From Kutzneria sp. CA-103260 (GTDB lineage Bacteria > Actinomycetota > Actinomycetes > Mycobacteriales > Pseudonocardiaceae): DNA of 64,000 bases. The position numbers and the translations under genes are program-made. Positions 44,261 through 53,885 of the stretch are shown in pieces; positions within the stretch are counted from its first letter, which is position 1; each line of letters starts with the position of its first letter. The notes beneath the pieces are model-generated. The model was given only the letters and a program-made list of their open reading frames with translations, did no database searches and had not been told where the DNA came from. The DNA is taken from contig NZ_CP073318.1 of NCBI RefSeq assembly GCF_018263855.1, forward strand, positions 1,426,001 through 1,490,000, given 5' to 3'.

Positions 44261-44899
44261 GTGCCCTACCACCACGGCGACCTTCGCGCCGCTCTGCTGG
44301 ACGCCGCCGAGGACCTGGTCCGCGAGCGCGGCGCCGACGGCTGGTCGCTGCGGGAGGCCTGCACCCGGATCGGCGTCAGTCCCAGCGCCGCCTACCACCA
44401 CTTCGCCTCCCGGGACGTGCTCGTCCGGGCGCTGTCCCAACGCGTGCTGGCCCGTCTCGGCACCCTCAGCGCCGCCGTCCCCGGCACCGACCCACGGCAA
44501 CGGGTCATCGCCATCGCCCAGACCTACGTCCGCTGGGCCATCTCCGACCCCGCCGTCTCGCGGCTGGCTTTCTCCGCCGGCGAGCCCGACGCCCCCATCT
44601 CGCCCCATCCCCATGACGTGCTCGCGGCCGAGCTCGACCGCCTTTCCCTGCCCTCGGCCGACTTCCTGGTCTGGGCGGCCATGCACGGTTTGGCGATGCT
44701 CCTCGCCGACGGCCTCATGCGCTTCGACGACGACGCCGCCGTCGACGGCGAAACCGCCCGGCTCATCGGCGCCCTCCTCGACGGCCTGCCGGCCCAGCTC
44801 GGACCCCACCCCCGAGCCCGCTCCGCGCACACCGACCGGCGCGGTTCGGCGGACGAGCACGGCGGAGTGGAAGATTTGGGGTCGGCGGGTTCGAGGTGA
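44261..44899 (+). CDS. TetR-family repressor of the MBL operon
   Basis: 212 aa. Helix-turn-helix at REACTRIGVSPSAAYHHFAS. GTG 44261 is set by TAAGAT five bases upstream and by the family N-terminus (PYHHGDLRAALLDAAEDLV). Confidence 0.9.
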   Translation: MPYHHGDLRAALLDAAEDLVRERGADGWSLREACTRIGVSPSAAYHHFASRDVLVRALSQRVLARLGTLSAAVPGTDPRQRVIAIAQTYVRWAISDPAVSRLAFSAGEPDAPISPHPHDVLAAELDRLSLPSADFLVWAAMHGLAMLLADGLMRFDDDAAVDGETARLIGALLDGLPAQLGPHPRARSAHTDRRGSADEHGGVEDLGSAGSR

Positions 44900-44909
44900 G
44901 GAGATGATC

Positions 44910-45548
44910 ATGGCCGGTGACACGGTGCGGGCCGGGCGGGCCCAGGCGACCAGGGACGCCATCCTGACGGCGGCGGAGCGGCTGTTCGCCGAGCACGGCG
45001 TGATCACCGTGTCCAACCGGCAGATCAGTGAGGCCGCCGGGCAGGGCAACAACACCGCCGTCGGCTACCACTTCGGCACCAAGGCCGACCTGGTGCGGGC
45101 CATCGTGCGCCGGCACACCGACGAGTTGGAGCGGCTGCGCGACCGCATGGTCGCCGACGCCGGCGATTCCACCGACCTGCGGGTCTGGGTCGCCTGCCTG
45201 GTCCGCCCGGCCACCGAGCACCTGGCCGAGCTGGGCAGTCCGACCTGGTTCGCCCGGTGCGCGGCCCAGATGATGGCCGACCCCGAGCTGCGGTCGGTCA
45301 TCATCGAGGAGGCGCTGAGCACGCCGGGCCTGCGGGCCGTGCTGGACGGCATCAACCGGTGCGTGCCCGACCTGCCGGCCCCGATCCGCGCCGAACGCGA
45401 CGAGATGGCGCGGCACCTGATCGTGCAGATGACGGCGGAGCGGGAACGCGCCCTCGCCGAGAACCGGCCGACTCCCCGGGCCAGCTGGCGAGACGCCGCG
45501 AGCGGGCTGATCGACGCCATCGTGGCGATATTGAAGACGAAACCGTGA
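44910..45548 (+). CDS. TetR-family regulator
   Basis: 212 aa with a helix-turn-helix (TVSNRQISEAAGQGNNTAVGYHF). ATG 44910 has GGAG at seven bases; ATG 44904 is also in frame. Follows the previous TetR gene by 10 bp; its target is not evident. Confidence 0.86.
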   Translation: MAGDTVRAGRAQATRDAILTAAERLFAEHGVITVSNRQISEAAGQGNNTAVGYHFGTKADLVRAIVRRHTDELERLRDRMVADAGDSTDLRVWVACLVRPATEHLAELGSPTWFARCAAQMMADPELRSVIIEEALSTPGLRAVLDGINRCVPDLPAPIRAERDEMARHLIVQMTAERERALAENRPTPRASWRDAASGLIDAIVAILKTKP

Positions 45549-45549
45549 G

Positions 45550-46230
45550 TCAGCCGGTGACGACCACCAGCGCCTCGGAAAGCGGCTTACGGCGCAGGAC
45601 AGGGACTTCGCAGTCGTCGGCGGGATAGCCGACGGGGAACAGGATGTACGGCCGCTCGGTGGCCGGGCGGTCGAACAGCTCGGTCAGGAACGCCATCGGG
45701 TTGGGCGTGTGGGTCAGCGTGGCCAGGCCCATCTCGTGCAGCGCGGCGATGAACAGTCCGCACGCGATGCCGACGCTTTCGTTGACGTAGTAGTTCTTGC
45801 GCAGCGAGCCGTCCGGCAGCGGGGTCGACTTCTGCGCGAACGCGACCACCAGCCAGGGGGCGGTCTCCAGGAACTCCTTGTGCTCGTCGGTTTCCAGCCG
45901 GGCCAGGGCCGCGTGCCAGTCCGGGGCCTCGCGCTCGTGGTAGAAGCGGCGTTCCTCCTCCTCGGCCGCCGCCCGGACCTGGCGCTTGAGGTCGGGATTG
46001 TTGGTGGCGACGAACGTCCACGGCTGGAAGTGAGCACCGCTCGGCGCGGTGTTCGCCGCCTGCACGGCCAGCTCGATCGCCCGCAGCGGCACCGGATTCG
46101 GCGAGAACCACCGCACCGACCGCCGCTCGTCCAGCCGCCGGTGGAAGTCCTCGCCGTGCCGCAGTGTCTCCGTCACGGACAAGCGCGGTCGGTGGTACGG
46201 CACAAAGGGATGCGCGTGGTCGCGGGTCAC
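45550..46230 (-). CDS. Nitroreductase-family flavoprotein
   Basis: About 226 aa. The FMN-binding nitroreductase fold is indicated by RRSVRWFSPNPVP, TAPSGAHFQPWTFV and EMGLATLTHTPNP. It is close to iodotyrosine deiodinase/BluB-like members. Divergent from a LysR gene which may regulate it. GTG 46230 chosen over ATG 46254. Confidence 0.87.
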   Translation of the reverse strand: MTRDHAHPFVPYHRPRLSVTETLRHGEDFHRRLDERRSVRWFSPNPVPLRAIELAVQAANTAPSGAHFQPWTFVATNNPDLKRQVRAAAEEEERRFYHEREAPDWHAALARLETDEHKEFLETAPWLVVAFAQKSTPLPDGSLRKNYYVNESVGIACGLFIAALHEMGLATLTHTPNPMAFLTELFDRPATERPYILFPVGYPADDCEVPVLRRKPLSEALVVVTG

Positions 46231-46275
46231 CGTTCGACCTTCGCACGGCCCCATTCATCTGAACAGCTCAAACTT

Positions 46276-46292
46276 CTTACGAAGGACATAAG
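46276..46292. promoter_or_regulatory. Candidate LysR-binding site
   Basis: CTTA, nine bases, TAAG forms a dyad with the T-N11-A pattern typical of LysR sites, 8 bp before the LysR start. Confidence 0.5.
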
Positions 46293-46300
46293 CTCAGCCG

Positions 46301-47209
46301 ATGAACTTGCGGCAGCTGGAGTACCTGGTCGCGGTGGCCGACACCGGGGGACTGACCGCCGCGGCCGAGCGCTGCCACGTCTCCCAGTCCGCCGTCTCGC
46401 TGGGTTTGTCCGAACTGGAGAGCACTCTTCGGCTGCGGCTGCTCATCCGGGGACCCGGCCGCGGCGCCGTGCTGACCGACGCCGGACGGGAAGTCGTGGG
46501 CGAGGCTCGGGCCGTGCTCACGGCCGTGTCCGAACTGGGCGCGGGGGCTCGGCGGTTGGGCCAGGAGATCGCCGGCACGCTCCGGATCGGTTGCTACGCC
46601 CCGGTCGCCGCCCTGTGCCTGCCGGCCGCTATCGCCGGGTTCCGCGAGCTCCGTCCCGAGGTGACGATCGAGTTCGTCGAGGGCTCGCTGCCCGACCTGC
46701 AACGCCAACTGCTCGACGGCCGCTGCGAGCTCGCTTTCCTCTACCGGCAGGACATTCTGCCCGGCATCGAGGTCGAAGTGCTCACCGACCAGCAGCCCCA
46801 CCTCCTGCTGCCGGCCGGACACCGCCTCCAGCGCCGCCGCTCGGTGGCACTTCGGGAACTGGCCGATGAGCCCTTCATCCTGCTCGACGTCGCGCCGAGC
46901 GAGCGCTACTTCCGCTCCGTGTTCGACGCCGCCGGCGTGCCGATGACCGTCGCCCATCGGGCCGGCAGCTTCGAACTCGCCCGAGCCATGGTCGCCCGCG
47001 GCCTCGGGTACACGCTCTCCGTGCAACAGCCGGCCGTCGACTGTTCCGTCGAGGGCCGGCCGTTCCGTACCGTGCCGCTCAGGGACGCCGTGCCCACGAC
47101 GCCGCTGGTCCTCGGTCGGGCCGCCGGCGGCCGCCCCACCCGCAGGGCCGAGGTGTTCTCGGCCTACTGCAAGGAGTTGTTCAGCGCCACCACTCGTCGA
47201 GCGGGGTGA
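46301..47209 (+). CDS. LysR-family regulator
   Basis: 302 aa. Wing HTH at residues 1-60 ([20 protein letters not shown], then [15 protein letters not shown]), then a periplasmic-binding-type effector domain with CyxR/OxyR-like layout ([20 protein letters not shown]). The 3' end overlaps nadE in antisense by 29 bp. Confidence 0.92.
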   Translation: MNLRQLEYLVAVADTGGLTAAAERCHVSQSAVSLGLSELESTLRLRLLIRGPGRGAVLTDAGREVVGEARAVLTAVSELGAGARRLGQEIAGTLRIGCYAPVAALCLPAAIAGFRELRPEVTIEFVEGSLPDLQRQLLDGRCELAFLYRQDILPGIEVEVLTDQQPHLLLPAGHRLQRRRSVALRELADEPFILLDVAPSERYFRSVFDAAGVPMTVAHRAGSFELARAMVARGLGYTLSVQQPAVDCSVEGRPFRTVPLRDAVPTTPLVLGRAAGGRPTRRAEVFSAYCKELFSATTRRAG

Positions 47210-48005
47210 CGGGAACGGTGCGCTTGTGGCGGGTCATGAGGAACACCGACTCCACCTTCTCGGCGACCTCGGCCGGGACGTCCGCGCCCTCCAGGTAGTC
47301 GTCGATCTGGCTGTACTTCAGGCCCAGCGCCACCTCGTCGGGCAGGGCCGGGCGGTCGTCCTCGAGGTCGGCGGTGGGGACCTTCTCCCACACGCTCGGC
47401 GGGGCGCCCAGCTCCTGGAGCAGGGCCGCGCCCTGGCGTTTGGTCAGGCCGGTCAGCGGGGTGAGGTCGACGCCGCCGTCGCCGTACTTGGTGAAGAAGC
47501 CGGTCACGGCCTCGGCGGCGTGGTCGGTGCCGACGACGAGCATGTTCAGCTGCCCGGCCACGGCGTACTGGGCGACCATCCGCTCACGGGCCTTGATGTT
47601 GCCGCGCACGAAGTCCCGCAGCTGCGACTCGTCCACGCTCTTGGCCACCTCGGCCGCCACCGCGTCGGCTCCCGGCTTGATGTTCACCGTGATCGAGCGG
47701 TCGGGCTGGATGAACCGCAGCGCGATCTGAGCGTCTTCCTCGTCGGCCTGGACGCCGTAGGGCAGCCGCACCGCGACGAAGCTGACTTCGCGGCCCTCGG
47801 CCCGCAGCTCCTCGCAGGCCAGCTGGCACAGCCGGCCGGTCAGGGTGCTGTCCTGGCCGCCGCTGATACCCAGCACGAAGCCCTTGGCCGGGGTTGACCG
47901 CAGGAAGTCCTTGAGGAAGTCGACCCGCCGCCGTACCTCGACCTTCGGCACGACAGCCGCCTTGACGCCGAGTTCCGCGAGGATCTGTTCCCTGAGGTTA
48001 GCCAT
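47181..48005 (-). CDS. nadE: Ammonia-dependent NAD synthetase
   Basis: 274 aa. ATP-binding PP-loop SGGQDST, with [30 protein letters not shown] and [19 protein letters not shown]. No glutaminase domain is fused. Start set at 48005 by the conserved [14 protein letters not shown]. Confidence 0.95.
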   Translation of the reverse strand: MANLREQILAELGVKAAVVPKVEVRRRVDFLKDFLRSTPAKGFVLGISGGQDSTLTGRLCQLACEELRAEGREVSFVAVRLPYGVQADEEDAQIALRFIQPDRSITVNIKPGADAVAAEVAKSVDESQLRDFVRGNIKARERMVAQYAVAGQLNMLVVGTDHAAEAVTGFFTKYGDGGVDLTPLTGLTKRQGAALLQELGAPPSVWEKVPTADLEDDRPALPDEVALGLKYSQIDDYLEGADVPAEVAEKVESVFLMTRHKRTVPVTPLDEWWR

Positions 48006-48028
48006 TCCCGCACTGTACCCAGCGGAAG

Positions 48029-48910
48029 CTAGTGGTCGAGCGGCAGCTTGATCGGCAGTTCCGGGAGCGACGGCAGCGTGGTCGGCAACGCGTCGAGCAC
48101 CTCGGAGATGACGGTTTTCACGTGTGTGACCACCTCCGGCACCGCGCTGGACGTGCTGGCCGCAGTCGGCGGGGGTGCGCTCGCAGAGCTGGTGGAGCTC
48201 GTGGTGGGAGCCGGTGTTGTCGTGACAACAACCGGGGTGGGCGTGGTGGTCACGGTGGTCGGGGCCACGGTCGTGGTCAGGGCGGCCGGGGTCTCGGGAC
48301 CGGACAGCGGTTGCCGATGCGACGGTGATCCGGGCAGGAGCATCACGGTGGCGACCGGGGTGGCGACGGCGGCGCAGGTCAGCGGAACGGCCAGCCGCTG
48401 CACGATCCGCGCGCAACAGACGCCGACCGGCAGCACGAGGGCGATCCGTAGCTTGCGCAGCCGGCGGCGGGCCCGGGTGAGGTGGGACTCGACGGCCCGG
48501 GCGGACAGGCCCAGGGACTCGGCGACGTCGGCCTCGGACTTGCCCTCGCCGATGGCGGCGCAGACCTCACGGGTGGTGCGCGGCAGGTCGGCCATGGATC
48601 GGACCAGGTAGCGGGCGAGGTCGCGGTCGGCGACGAGGTCGGCGGGGTCGACCGGGGCGAGGGCGGCGGCGTGCTCCCGCCGGCTGGCCACGCGCTCCCG
48701 GCAGCGGCGGCGGACCTGGTCGATGAACCGCCGCCGGGACACGGTCGCGACCCAGCCGGCCGGGGTGCGCACGGAGTCGGGGTCGGCCACCTCCAGCAGC
48801 TCGACCAGGGCCTCGTGCACGCAGTCCTCGGCCTCCTCGACGGTGGCCCCGGCGGCCAGGCACAGCCGCACCGCGTGGGCGCGGACGGCGCCGTACTCGT
48901 CGACGGTCAT
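48029..48910 (-). CDS. ECF-like sigma factor with membrane anchor and Thr/Pro-rich tail
   Basis: 293 aa. Region 2 (about 10-75, [32 protein letters not shown]) and region 4 (about 105-155, [20 protein letters not shown]) are complete. These are followed by a hydrophobic helix (about 172-192, [19 protein letters not shown]) and about 95 residues rich in Thr, Pro and Ser. A sigma factor tethered through its own C-terminus is unusual. ATG 48910 has AAGGGAGGG upstream. Confidence 0.8.
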   Translation of the reverse strand: MTVDEYGAVRAHAVRLCLAAGATVEEAEDCVHEALVELLEVADPDSVRTPAGWVATVSRRRFIDQVRRRCRERVASRREHAAALAPVDPADLVADRDLARYLVRSMADLPRTTREVCAAIGEGKSEADVAESLGLSARAVESHLTRARRRLRKLRIALVLPVGVCCARIVQRLAVPLTCAAVATPVATVMLLPGSPSHRQPLSGPETPAALTTTVAPTTVTTTPTPVVVTTTPAPTTSSTSSASAPPPTAASTSSAVPEVVTHVKTVISEVLDALPTTLPSLPELPIKLPLDH

Positions 48911-49042
48911 GGCCCTCCCTTGATCGGTTTGGAAGCTAACACGACCGGTGCGCCTGAAGGTCCCCGTGCCGTCGCCGCGTTCTCTTTTGCGGGTGGAGGG
49001 CTTCCCATACGACCCCCGGTTGAACAGTGGAGGGAGCCTGGG

Positions 49043-51544
49043 GTGCGGGTGCGACAAGTATGTGTCGGGCGCGACGCGGAACTGGCGAGCTGTAGGCAAG
49101 CGCTTTCCGAGATGCCGGCGGTGGTGTGCGTCGAGGCCGGGCCCCGGATGGGGCGGAGCACGCTGCTGCGGGCGTGCGCGGAGATCGCTGGTGAGCTGGG
49201 GTTCACGGTGCTGCGGGCGCAGGGCTCGGCGACCGAGCGGGACTTCCCGTACGAGCTCGCGGCGCAGCTGTTCGAGCCGGTGGCGGGCGCGGTGGTGGAC
49301 CGGATCGCCGGCCGGCGGGACCCGGATCCGAGGATGCATCAGTCCGCGCTCCGCGCGCTGTACCGGGAGCTGCGTGAGGTGGCCGCCCGGACGCCGGTGC
49401 TCATCGCCGTGGACGACCTCGACCTGGCCGACGCCGACTCGCTGCGGCTGCTGGACTACCTGCGCCGCCGGCTGACGGACCTGCCGGTGGCGATGATCGT
49501 GACGACGTCGCCGGGCCGGCTGGGGGAGTTCGGCCAGGACGCCCGGCACGTGACGTTGAGTTGTTTCGGCGAGCAGGTGGTGCGGGAGATGGCGCCGGAG
49601 GATGCCGGCGTGGTCTTCCGCGCCACCGGCGGGCATCCCTGGCTGCTGGCCGAACTGCGGCGCGAGGCCGCCGACTCGTCGCTGGCGGACCTGTGCCGGA
49701 CGCCGTCCCCCGAGCTGGCCTCGAGGATCGTCGCCGCGCTGGGGCCGGAGCTGGCCGCCGTCGGGCGGGCGGCGGAGATCCTCGGCACCACCGACACCGC
49801 TCTGGTCGCGGCGGTCGCGGGCGTCGATCACCAGACGGCGAGTCGAGCACTGGTCGAGTTCGGCAGCGTCGGTGTGCCGCTGGTGACGTCGGTGCTGGTC
49901 GCCGGCACGCCGTCGGAACTGCGGCTGCGGGCGGCGAAGGCCCTGTACCAGCGGCGGGCCGGCGACGAGATCGTGATCGACCACCTGCTGGCCACCGATC
50001 CGCTCGGCGACGAGTGGACCTGTCGCATGTTCCGTGAACACGCGGCGACCGCGCTGACCGACGGCGATCCGGAACGCGCGACGGAGTGCCTGCGGCGGCT
50101 GCTCGCCGAGCCACTGTCCGATGAGGACCATGGGCGCGTGCTGGCCGCCCTGGGCGAGGCCGAGGTGCACACCGATCCGCCGGCGGCGTTGGAGCATCTG
50201 ACCCAGGCCGGCGGCGGCGTGACTCTGGCCTATGAGCTGGCCGAGCGGGGCCGGCTGGTCGAAGCGACCCGGGTGCTGGCCGACGTCGACGACGACCTGG
50301 CGTCGTTGTCGATCGAGATCGAGCACGCCGGTGTGGCCGGTGTCTTGCCGGCGAAGCCGGAAAACCCGCGTCGGCAACGGTTATGGCACGCGATCGGGGC
50401 CGTGTCCCATGCGCTGCGGGGTGATCGCGAGCCGGCCGCGGCCGCGCTGGCCCGGGCCAACGGGCGGAACCTGGCCGTGACGGCGGGTTTCGACCTGGTC
50501 GCCCGACGGGTGTTCCTGCACGTCGTGACCACACTGTCCATGATGGACGAACTCGACGACGCGGACTGGTTGTGCGACAACGCGCTCACGGCCGTCTCCG
50601 GCCAACGTCGGCCTGCGTTGTCCCGGCTGGCTCTGGGACTGCGTACCGACGTGGCCCTGCGGCGCGGTGATCTGCGGGAGGCCCGTCGGCTGACGTTGCT
50701 GCAACACGACCCGCACGCCACGGCCCTCGCGCCGATGATCGGTGCCCTGATCGACGTCAACGAACCGCGGGCAGCGGCCGTTCTGCTGAGCGCCCAAGAC
50801 CTTGACGGTGAGATGCCGGGTTCGGCGCGGTTCGATGCCGTGCTGTTCCAACGGGGACGGCTCCGCGCCGCCGATGGCGACAAGGCTCGGGCGGTGCGGG
50901 ACCTGCTCGAATGCGGTCGGCGCCTGGTGGAACGGGGTGTGCTGAACCCGGCGGTGTGCCCGTGGCGGTCGTCGGCCGCACGGCTGTTGAGCGAGCTGGG
51001 CGACCGGCAGCAAGCGATTGCGTTGGTGGACAAGGAGTTGCAGCTGGCGCGCCGCTGGGGCTCGGCGTCGACGGTCGGTGTCGCGCTGCGCGGCGCCGGC
51101 ATGGTGGCCGGCGACGCCGAGCTGCTCGCGGAAGCCGTCGACGTGCTGCGGGATTCGCCGGCGCGGCTGGAGTACGGGCGGGCATTGGCCGACTGGGGCC
51201 AGTTTCTGCGGGAGTCGGGTGGTGAGCTGCCGGCGCGGTCGGTGTTGCGGATGGCCCACAACATAGCGATGCGCTGCGGCTCGGTGGCGTTGATGGAACG
51301 CGCCGGGCGGGAACTGCGGCAGGCCGGGGGTCGCCGCAGGTTCGCCGTCGCGGATCCGGCCGTGCTGACCGAGCGGGAGTCGTTCGTCGCGCGGCGGGCG
51401 GCAACCGGCCGGACCAACCGGGAGATCGCGGCCGAACTGTATGTCACCACGCGGACCGTCGAGTTCGCGCTGACCAGCGTCTACCGGAAGCTCGGCCTGG
51501 CCGGCCGGCGCGAGCTGAGGGGCGCGCTGGGGTTGGGGGACTGA
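49043..51544 (+). CDS. LuxR-family regulator with degenerate P-loop
   Basis: 833 aa. The P-loop-like segment GPRMGRST has Arg in place of the usual Lys; Walker B-like LIAVDDLDLAD is present. A long helical repeat region and a C-terminal LuxR helix-turn-helix (LTERESFVARRAATGRTNRE) follow. GTG 49043 follows GGAGGGAG. Divergent from the sigma factor gene. Confidence 0.85.
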   Translation: MRVRQVCVGRDAELASCRQALSEMPAVVCVEAGPRMGRSTLLRACAEIAGELGFTVLRAQGSATERDFPYELAAQLFEPVAGAVVDRIAGRRDPDPRMHQSALRALYRELREVAARTPVLIAVDDLDLADADSLRLLDYLRRRLTDLPVAMIVTTSPGRLGEFGQDARHVTLSCFGEQVVREMAPEDAGVVFRATGGHPWLLAELRREAADSSLADLCRTPSPELASRIVAALGPELAAVGRAAEILGTTDTALVAAVAGVDHQTASRALVEFGSVGVPLVTSVLVAGTPSELRLRAAKALYQRRAGDEIVIDHLLATDPLGDEWTCRMFREHAATALTDGDPERATECLRRLLAEPLSDEDHGRVLAALGEAEVHTDPPAALEHLTQAGGGVTLAYELAERGRLVEATRVLADVDDDLASLSIEIEHAGVAGVLPAKPENPRRQRLWHAIGAVSHALRGDREPAAAALARANGRNLAVTAGFDLVARRVFLHVVTTLSMMDELDDADWLCDNALTAVSGQRRPALSRLALGLRTDVALRRGDLREARRLTLLQHDPHATALAPMIGALIDVNEPRAAAVLLSAQDLDGEMPGSARFDAVLFQRGRLRAADGDKARAVRDLLECGRRLVERGVLNPAVCPWRSSAARLLSELGDRQQAIALVDKELQLARRWGSASTVGVALRGAGMVAGDAELLAEAVDVLRDSPARLEYGRALADWGQFLRESGGELPARSVLRMAHNIAMRCGSVALMERAGRELRQAGGRRRFAVADPAVLTERESFVARRAATGRTNREIAAELYVTTRTVEFALTSVYRKLGLAGRRELRGALGLGD

Positions 51545-51570
51545 CCTGACCCCAGCGCGTCCACGGTGAA

Positions 51571-51888
51571 TCAGCCCGCCACGATGAGGTCGGCGACGAG
51601 CGAGCCGCTGACCTGGTGGCACTTCACCGTGACCAGCCCGTGCAGGGACAGGCTGCCCTGGACCTTGGTGGCGCCGGTCCGCTGGATCTGCACGTCGGCG
51701 TCCGCGCTGGTCTTCACCGTGAGCACGTCGCCGGCGATGGCCGACAGGGTGCCGGAGACCGACACCTCCGCCGAGGACGAGGCGGCCGGCACGGGCGCGG
51801 CCGAGGCCATGGCGGCGCCGCCGAGCAGGGCGCCGGCGGCCGCGGCGGCGACCACGGCAGCGGCGATACGACGGGGCAGAGCGTTCAT
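51571..51888 (-). CDS. Small secreted protein
   Basis: 105 aa with a signal peptide (1-34) and a short beta-rich domain (VSVSGTLSAIAGDVLTVKTS) resembling DUF5666-like domains. ATG 51888 has AAGGAGAG. Function unknown. Confidence 0.7.
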   Translation of the reverse strand: MNALPRRIAAAVVAAAAAGALLGGAAMASAAPVPAASSSAEVSVSGTLSAIAGDVLTVKTSADADVQIQRTGATKVQGSLSLHGLVTVKCHQVSGSLVADLIVAG

Positions 51889-52057
51889 CGGTCTCTCCTT
51901 CACGCTGATCGACAACGGCTCGGAATGGGACGCCGTCACCGAGGAGCCTTCCGCTCGGAAGCGGTTCCGGAAAGGGCTTTCCCGCTGGTCCCATGGGTTT
52001 CCACAATGGACTGCGGTGAACCGGGTTCACCCGTTTGCCGGCGCGAACGGACTTCGG

Positions 52058-52090
52058 TGTGACAGCGGTCACGCAGCGGCCTGTCATACT
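52058..52090 (+). promoter_or_regulatory. Crp-like site and promoter before the CMD gene
   Basis: TGTGACAGCGGTCACG (52058-52073) has the TGTGA, six bases, TCAC pattern of Crp-family sites. A -10-like CATACT is at 52085-52090. A strong AAGGAGGTG further down opens a 17-codon frame overlapping the gene start. Confidence 0.4.
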
Positions 52091-52152
52091 TTCGCCGCCC
52101 CACTCGTCAAGGAGGTGTCGGAACACAGCAACTCCCTGAAGGGGCGAGAACA

Positions 52153-52608
52153 ATGGCAGCACGCATGACCAACCCGGCCAAGGTCCTTCCCGACACCACG
52201 ACCGCGGTGCAGGGCCTGTTCAAGGCGATCTACCAGGGCGGCGTGCCCAAGACCACGCTCGACCTGGTGCACCTGCGGGCCAGCCAGATCAACGGCTGCG
52301 GCTACTGCGTCGACTCCGGCGTCACGCACGCCCAGCAGACCGGCGAGAGCGTCGACCGGCTGCTGCGGGTGCCGGCGTGGCGGGAGAGCGACCTGTTCAC
52401 CGACGCCGAGCGGGCCGCGCTGGCGCTGACCGAGGCCGCCACCCGCATGGCCGACCAGGCCGACCCGGTGTCGGACGCGGTGTGGGACGAGGCCGCCGAC
52501 CACTTCGACGAGAAGGGCCTGTCCGCGCTCATCCTGATGATCGCCACGACGAACTTCTTCAACCGCATCAACGTGACGATCAAGCAGCCGGCCGGCGAGC
52601 AGTTCTGA
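52153..52608 (+). CDS. Carboxymuconolactone decarboxylase/AhpD-like protein
   Basis: 151 aa. The CMD motif LVHLRASQINGCGYCVDSGV has the CxxC of AhpD-like reductases but Gly where AhpD has the proton-relay His. Part of a common actinobacterial subfamily. Probably redox-linked; the reaction is unknown. AAGGGGCG upstream of ATG 52153; ATG 52165 is an alternative. Confidence 0.87.
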   Translation: MAARMTNPAKVLPDTTTAVQGLFKAIYQGGVPKTTLDLVHLRASQINGCGYCVDSGVTHAQQTGESVDRLLRVPAWRESDLFTDAERAALALTEAATRMADQADPVSDAVWDEAADHFDEKGLSALILMIATTNFFNRINVTIKQPAGEQF

Positions 52609-52614
52609 CCGGCC

Positions 52615-53751
52615 TCAGCGCCGGAACTCGTTGTCGGCGAAGGCCAACAGGTAGGGGAGCGTGGCGCGGGCGGTGTGCCAGGTGTGGTTGAAGCCCTGTT
52701 CGGTGCGGACGACCACGTGCTGGCCCCGCGCCCGCAGCGCCGTGGCGATGCGGTTGGCCGAGGCGCCGTCGGTGGGGGCGCCGGAGCCGGCGGTGAGGAT
52801 GACCGAAACGGGCTGGGGGAACTCCATGGTGGGGATGTAGTCGCGGGGAGTGTTGGCGGACACCAGCTTCCGGTCGCCGCCGAGCAGGGACTCGTTGCCG
52901 TCCAAGGTGTCGTAGGGCAGCGTGATGAGCAGCGAGCCGAAGGTGTCCAGGTGGTGCAGGCCGATGTTGAGGGCGGCGAAGCCGCCGCCGGACATGCCGC
53001 CCAGAGAGCGGTGGCCGCGGTCGGAGAGGGTGCGATAGCGCTGGTCCACGGCGGAGACCACCGTTCGCGACAGGTAGGTCTCCAACCGCGGCCCGCCCGG
53101 GACGTCAAGGCCGTCCCAGGACTTGCTGGCCTGGCCGGCGGTGAGGTCGACGCTCACGATGATCACCGGGGAGATCGTCCTGTGTTCGTACATCAGCCGC
53201 AGGGTGCCCGGGGCGTCGCCGGCGGCGAGCCAGTCCTCGGGGCCGCCGTAGGGATAGCCGTGCACGAGGTACACCACGGGATAGCGGCGGTTCTCGTTGG
53301 CGGGATCGGCGTATCCGGGCGGTAACAGCACGTAGTTCCGGCCCGACGGCACACCGTTGGCCGGGTCGGGCAGGTCGACCTTGTCGACGGTGGGGGAGTC
53401 GGGGGTGGTGGACCGGGGGTCGAAGGCGGCGCGCGAGGCGTCGGAGGACCCGTTGTCGAGGGACTTGCCGAGGTCGCGTAACGGCCAGCCGGCCCGCTGC
53501 AACAGCATGGCGAAGTCGTGCTGGGTGCGGACGTAGCCGACGTAGCTGTTGAGCCCGGTGATCCCGGCCAGCAGCAGGAACACCACCACGGCGACGATGC
53601 CGATCTTGCGCCGGCGCCGGATGGTCAGGACCAGCGCCAGCATGGCCAGCGCGAGAAGGGTGATCCAGATCCAGGGCGACTCCAGCGGCCCCGTCTCCCG
53701 GGCGTGGTCGGCCACGTCAGCCGGGACGGTGGGGCTCTCCATGGGCCCCAT
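52615..53751 (-). CDS. Membrane-anchored esterase, antigen 85/esterase D-like
   Basis: 378 aa. Two N-terminal helices (residues about 25-45 and 50-70) anchor an extracellular esterase domain with nucleophile GMSGGGFAALNIG and a catalytic His in GFNHTWHTARA. The start at 53751 (or 53742) is set by the first helix. Confidence 0.85.
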   Translation of the reverse strand: MGPMESPTVPADVADHARETGPLESPWIWITLLALAMLALVLTIRRRRKIGIVAVVVFLLLAGITGLNSYVGYVRTQHDFAMLLQRAGWPLRDLGKSLDNGSSDASRAAFDPRSTTPDSPTVDKVDLPDPANGVPSGRNYVLLPPGYADPANENRRYPVVYLVHGYPYGGPEDWLAAGDAPGTLRLMYEHRTISPVIIVSVDLTAGQASKSWDGLDVPGGPRLETYLSRTVVSAVDQRYRTLSDRGHRSLGGMSGGGFAALNIGLHHLDTFGSLLITLPYDTLDGNESLLGGDRKLVSANTPRDYIPTMEFPQPVSVILTAGSGAPTDGASANRIATALRARGQHVVVRTEQGFNHTWHTARATLPYLLAFADNEFRR

Positions 53752-53885
53752 GCTCGGCTCGGCTGGCCCCCGGCCGCATCGGCGGACCGGCCCGATCACC
53801 CCGCCGACCGGCTGGATCCGGCCAGCCGGTCGGCGGGCGCGGGTCGGATGTCGCGAATCACCCGGTTCCGGTGACAATATCGAGC

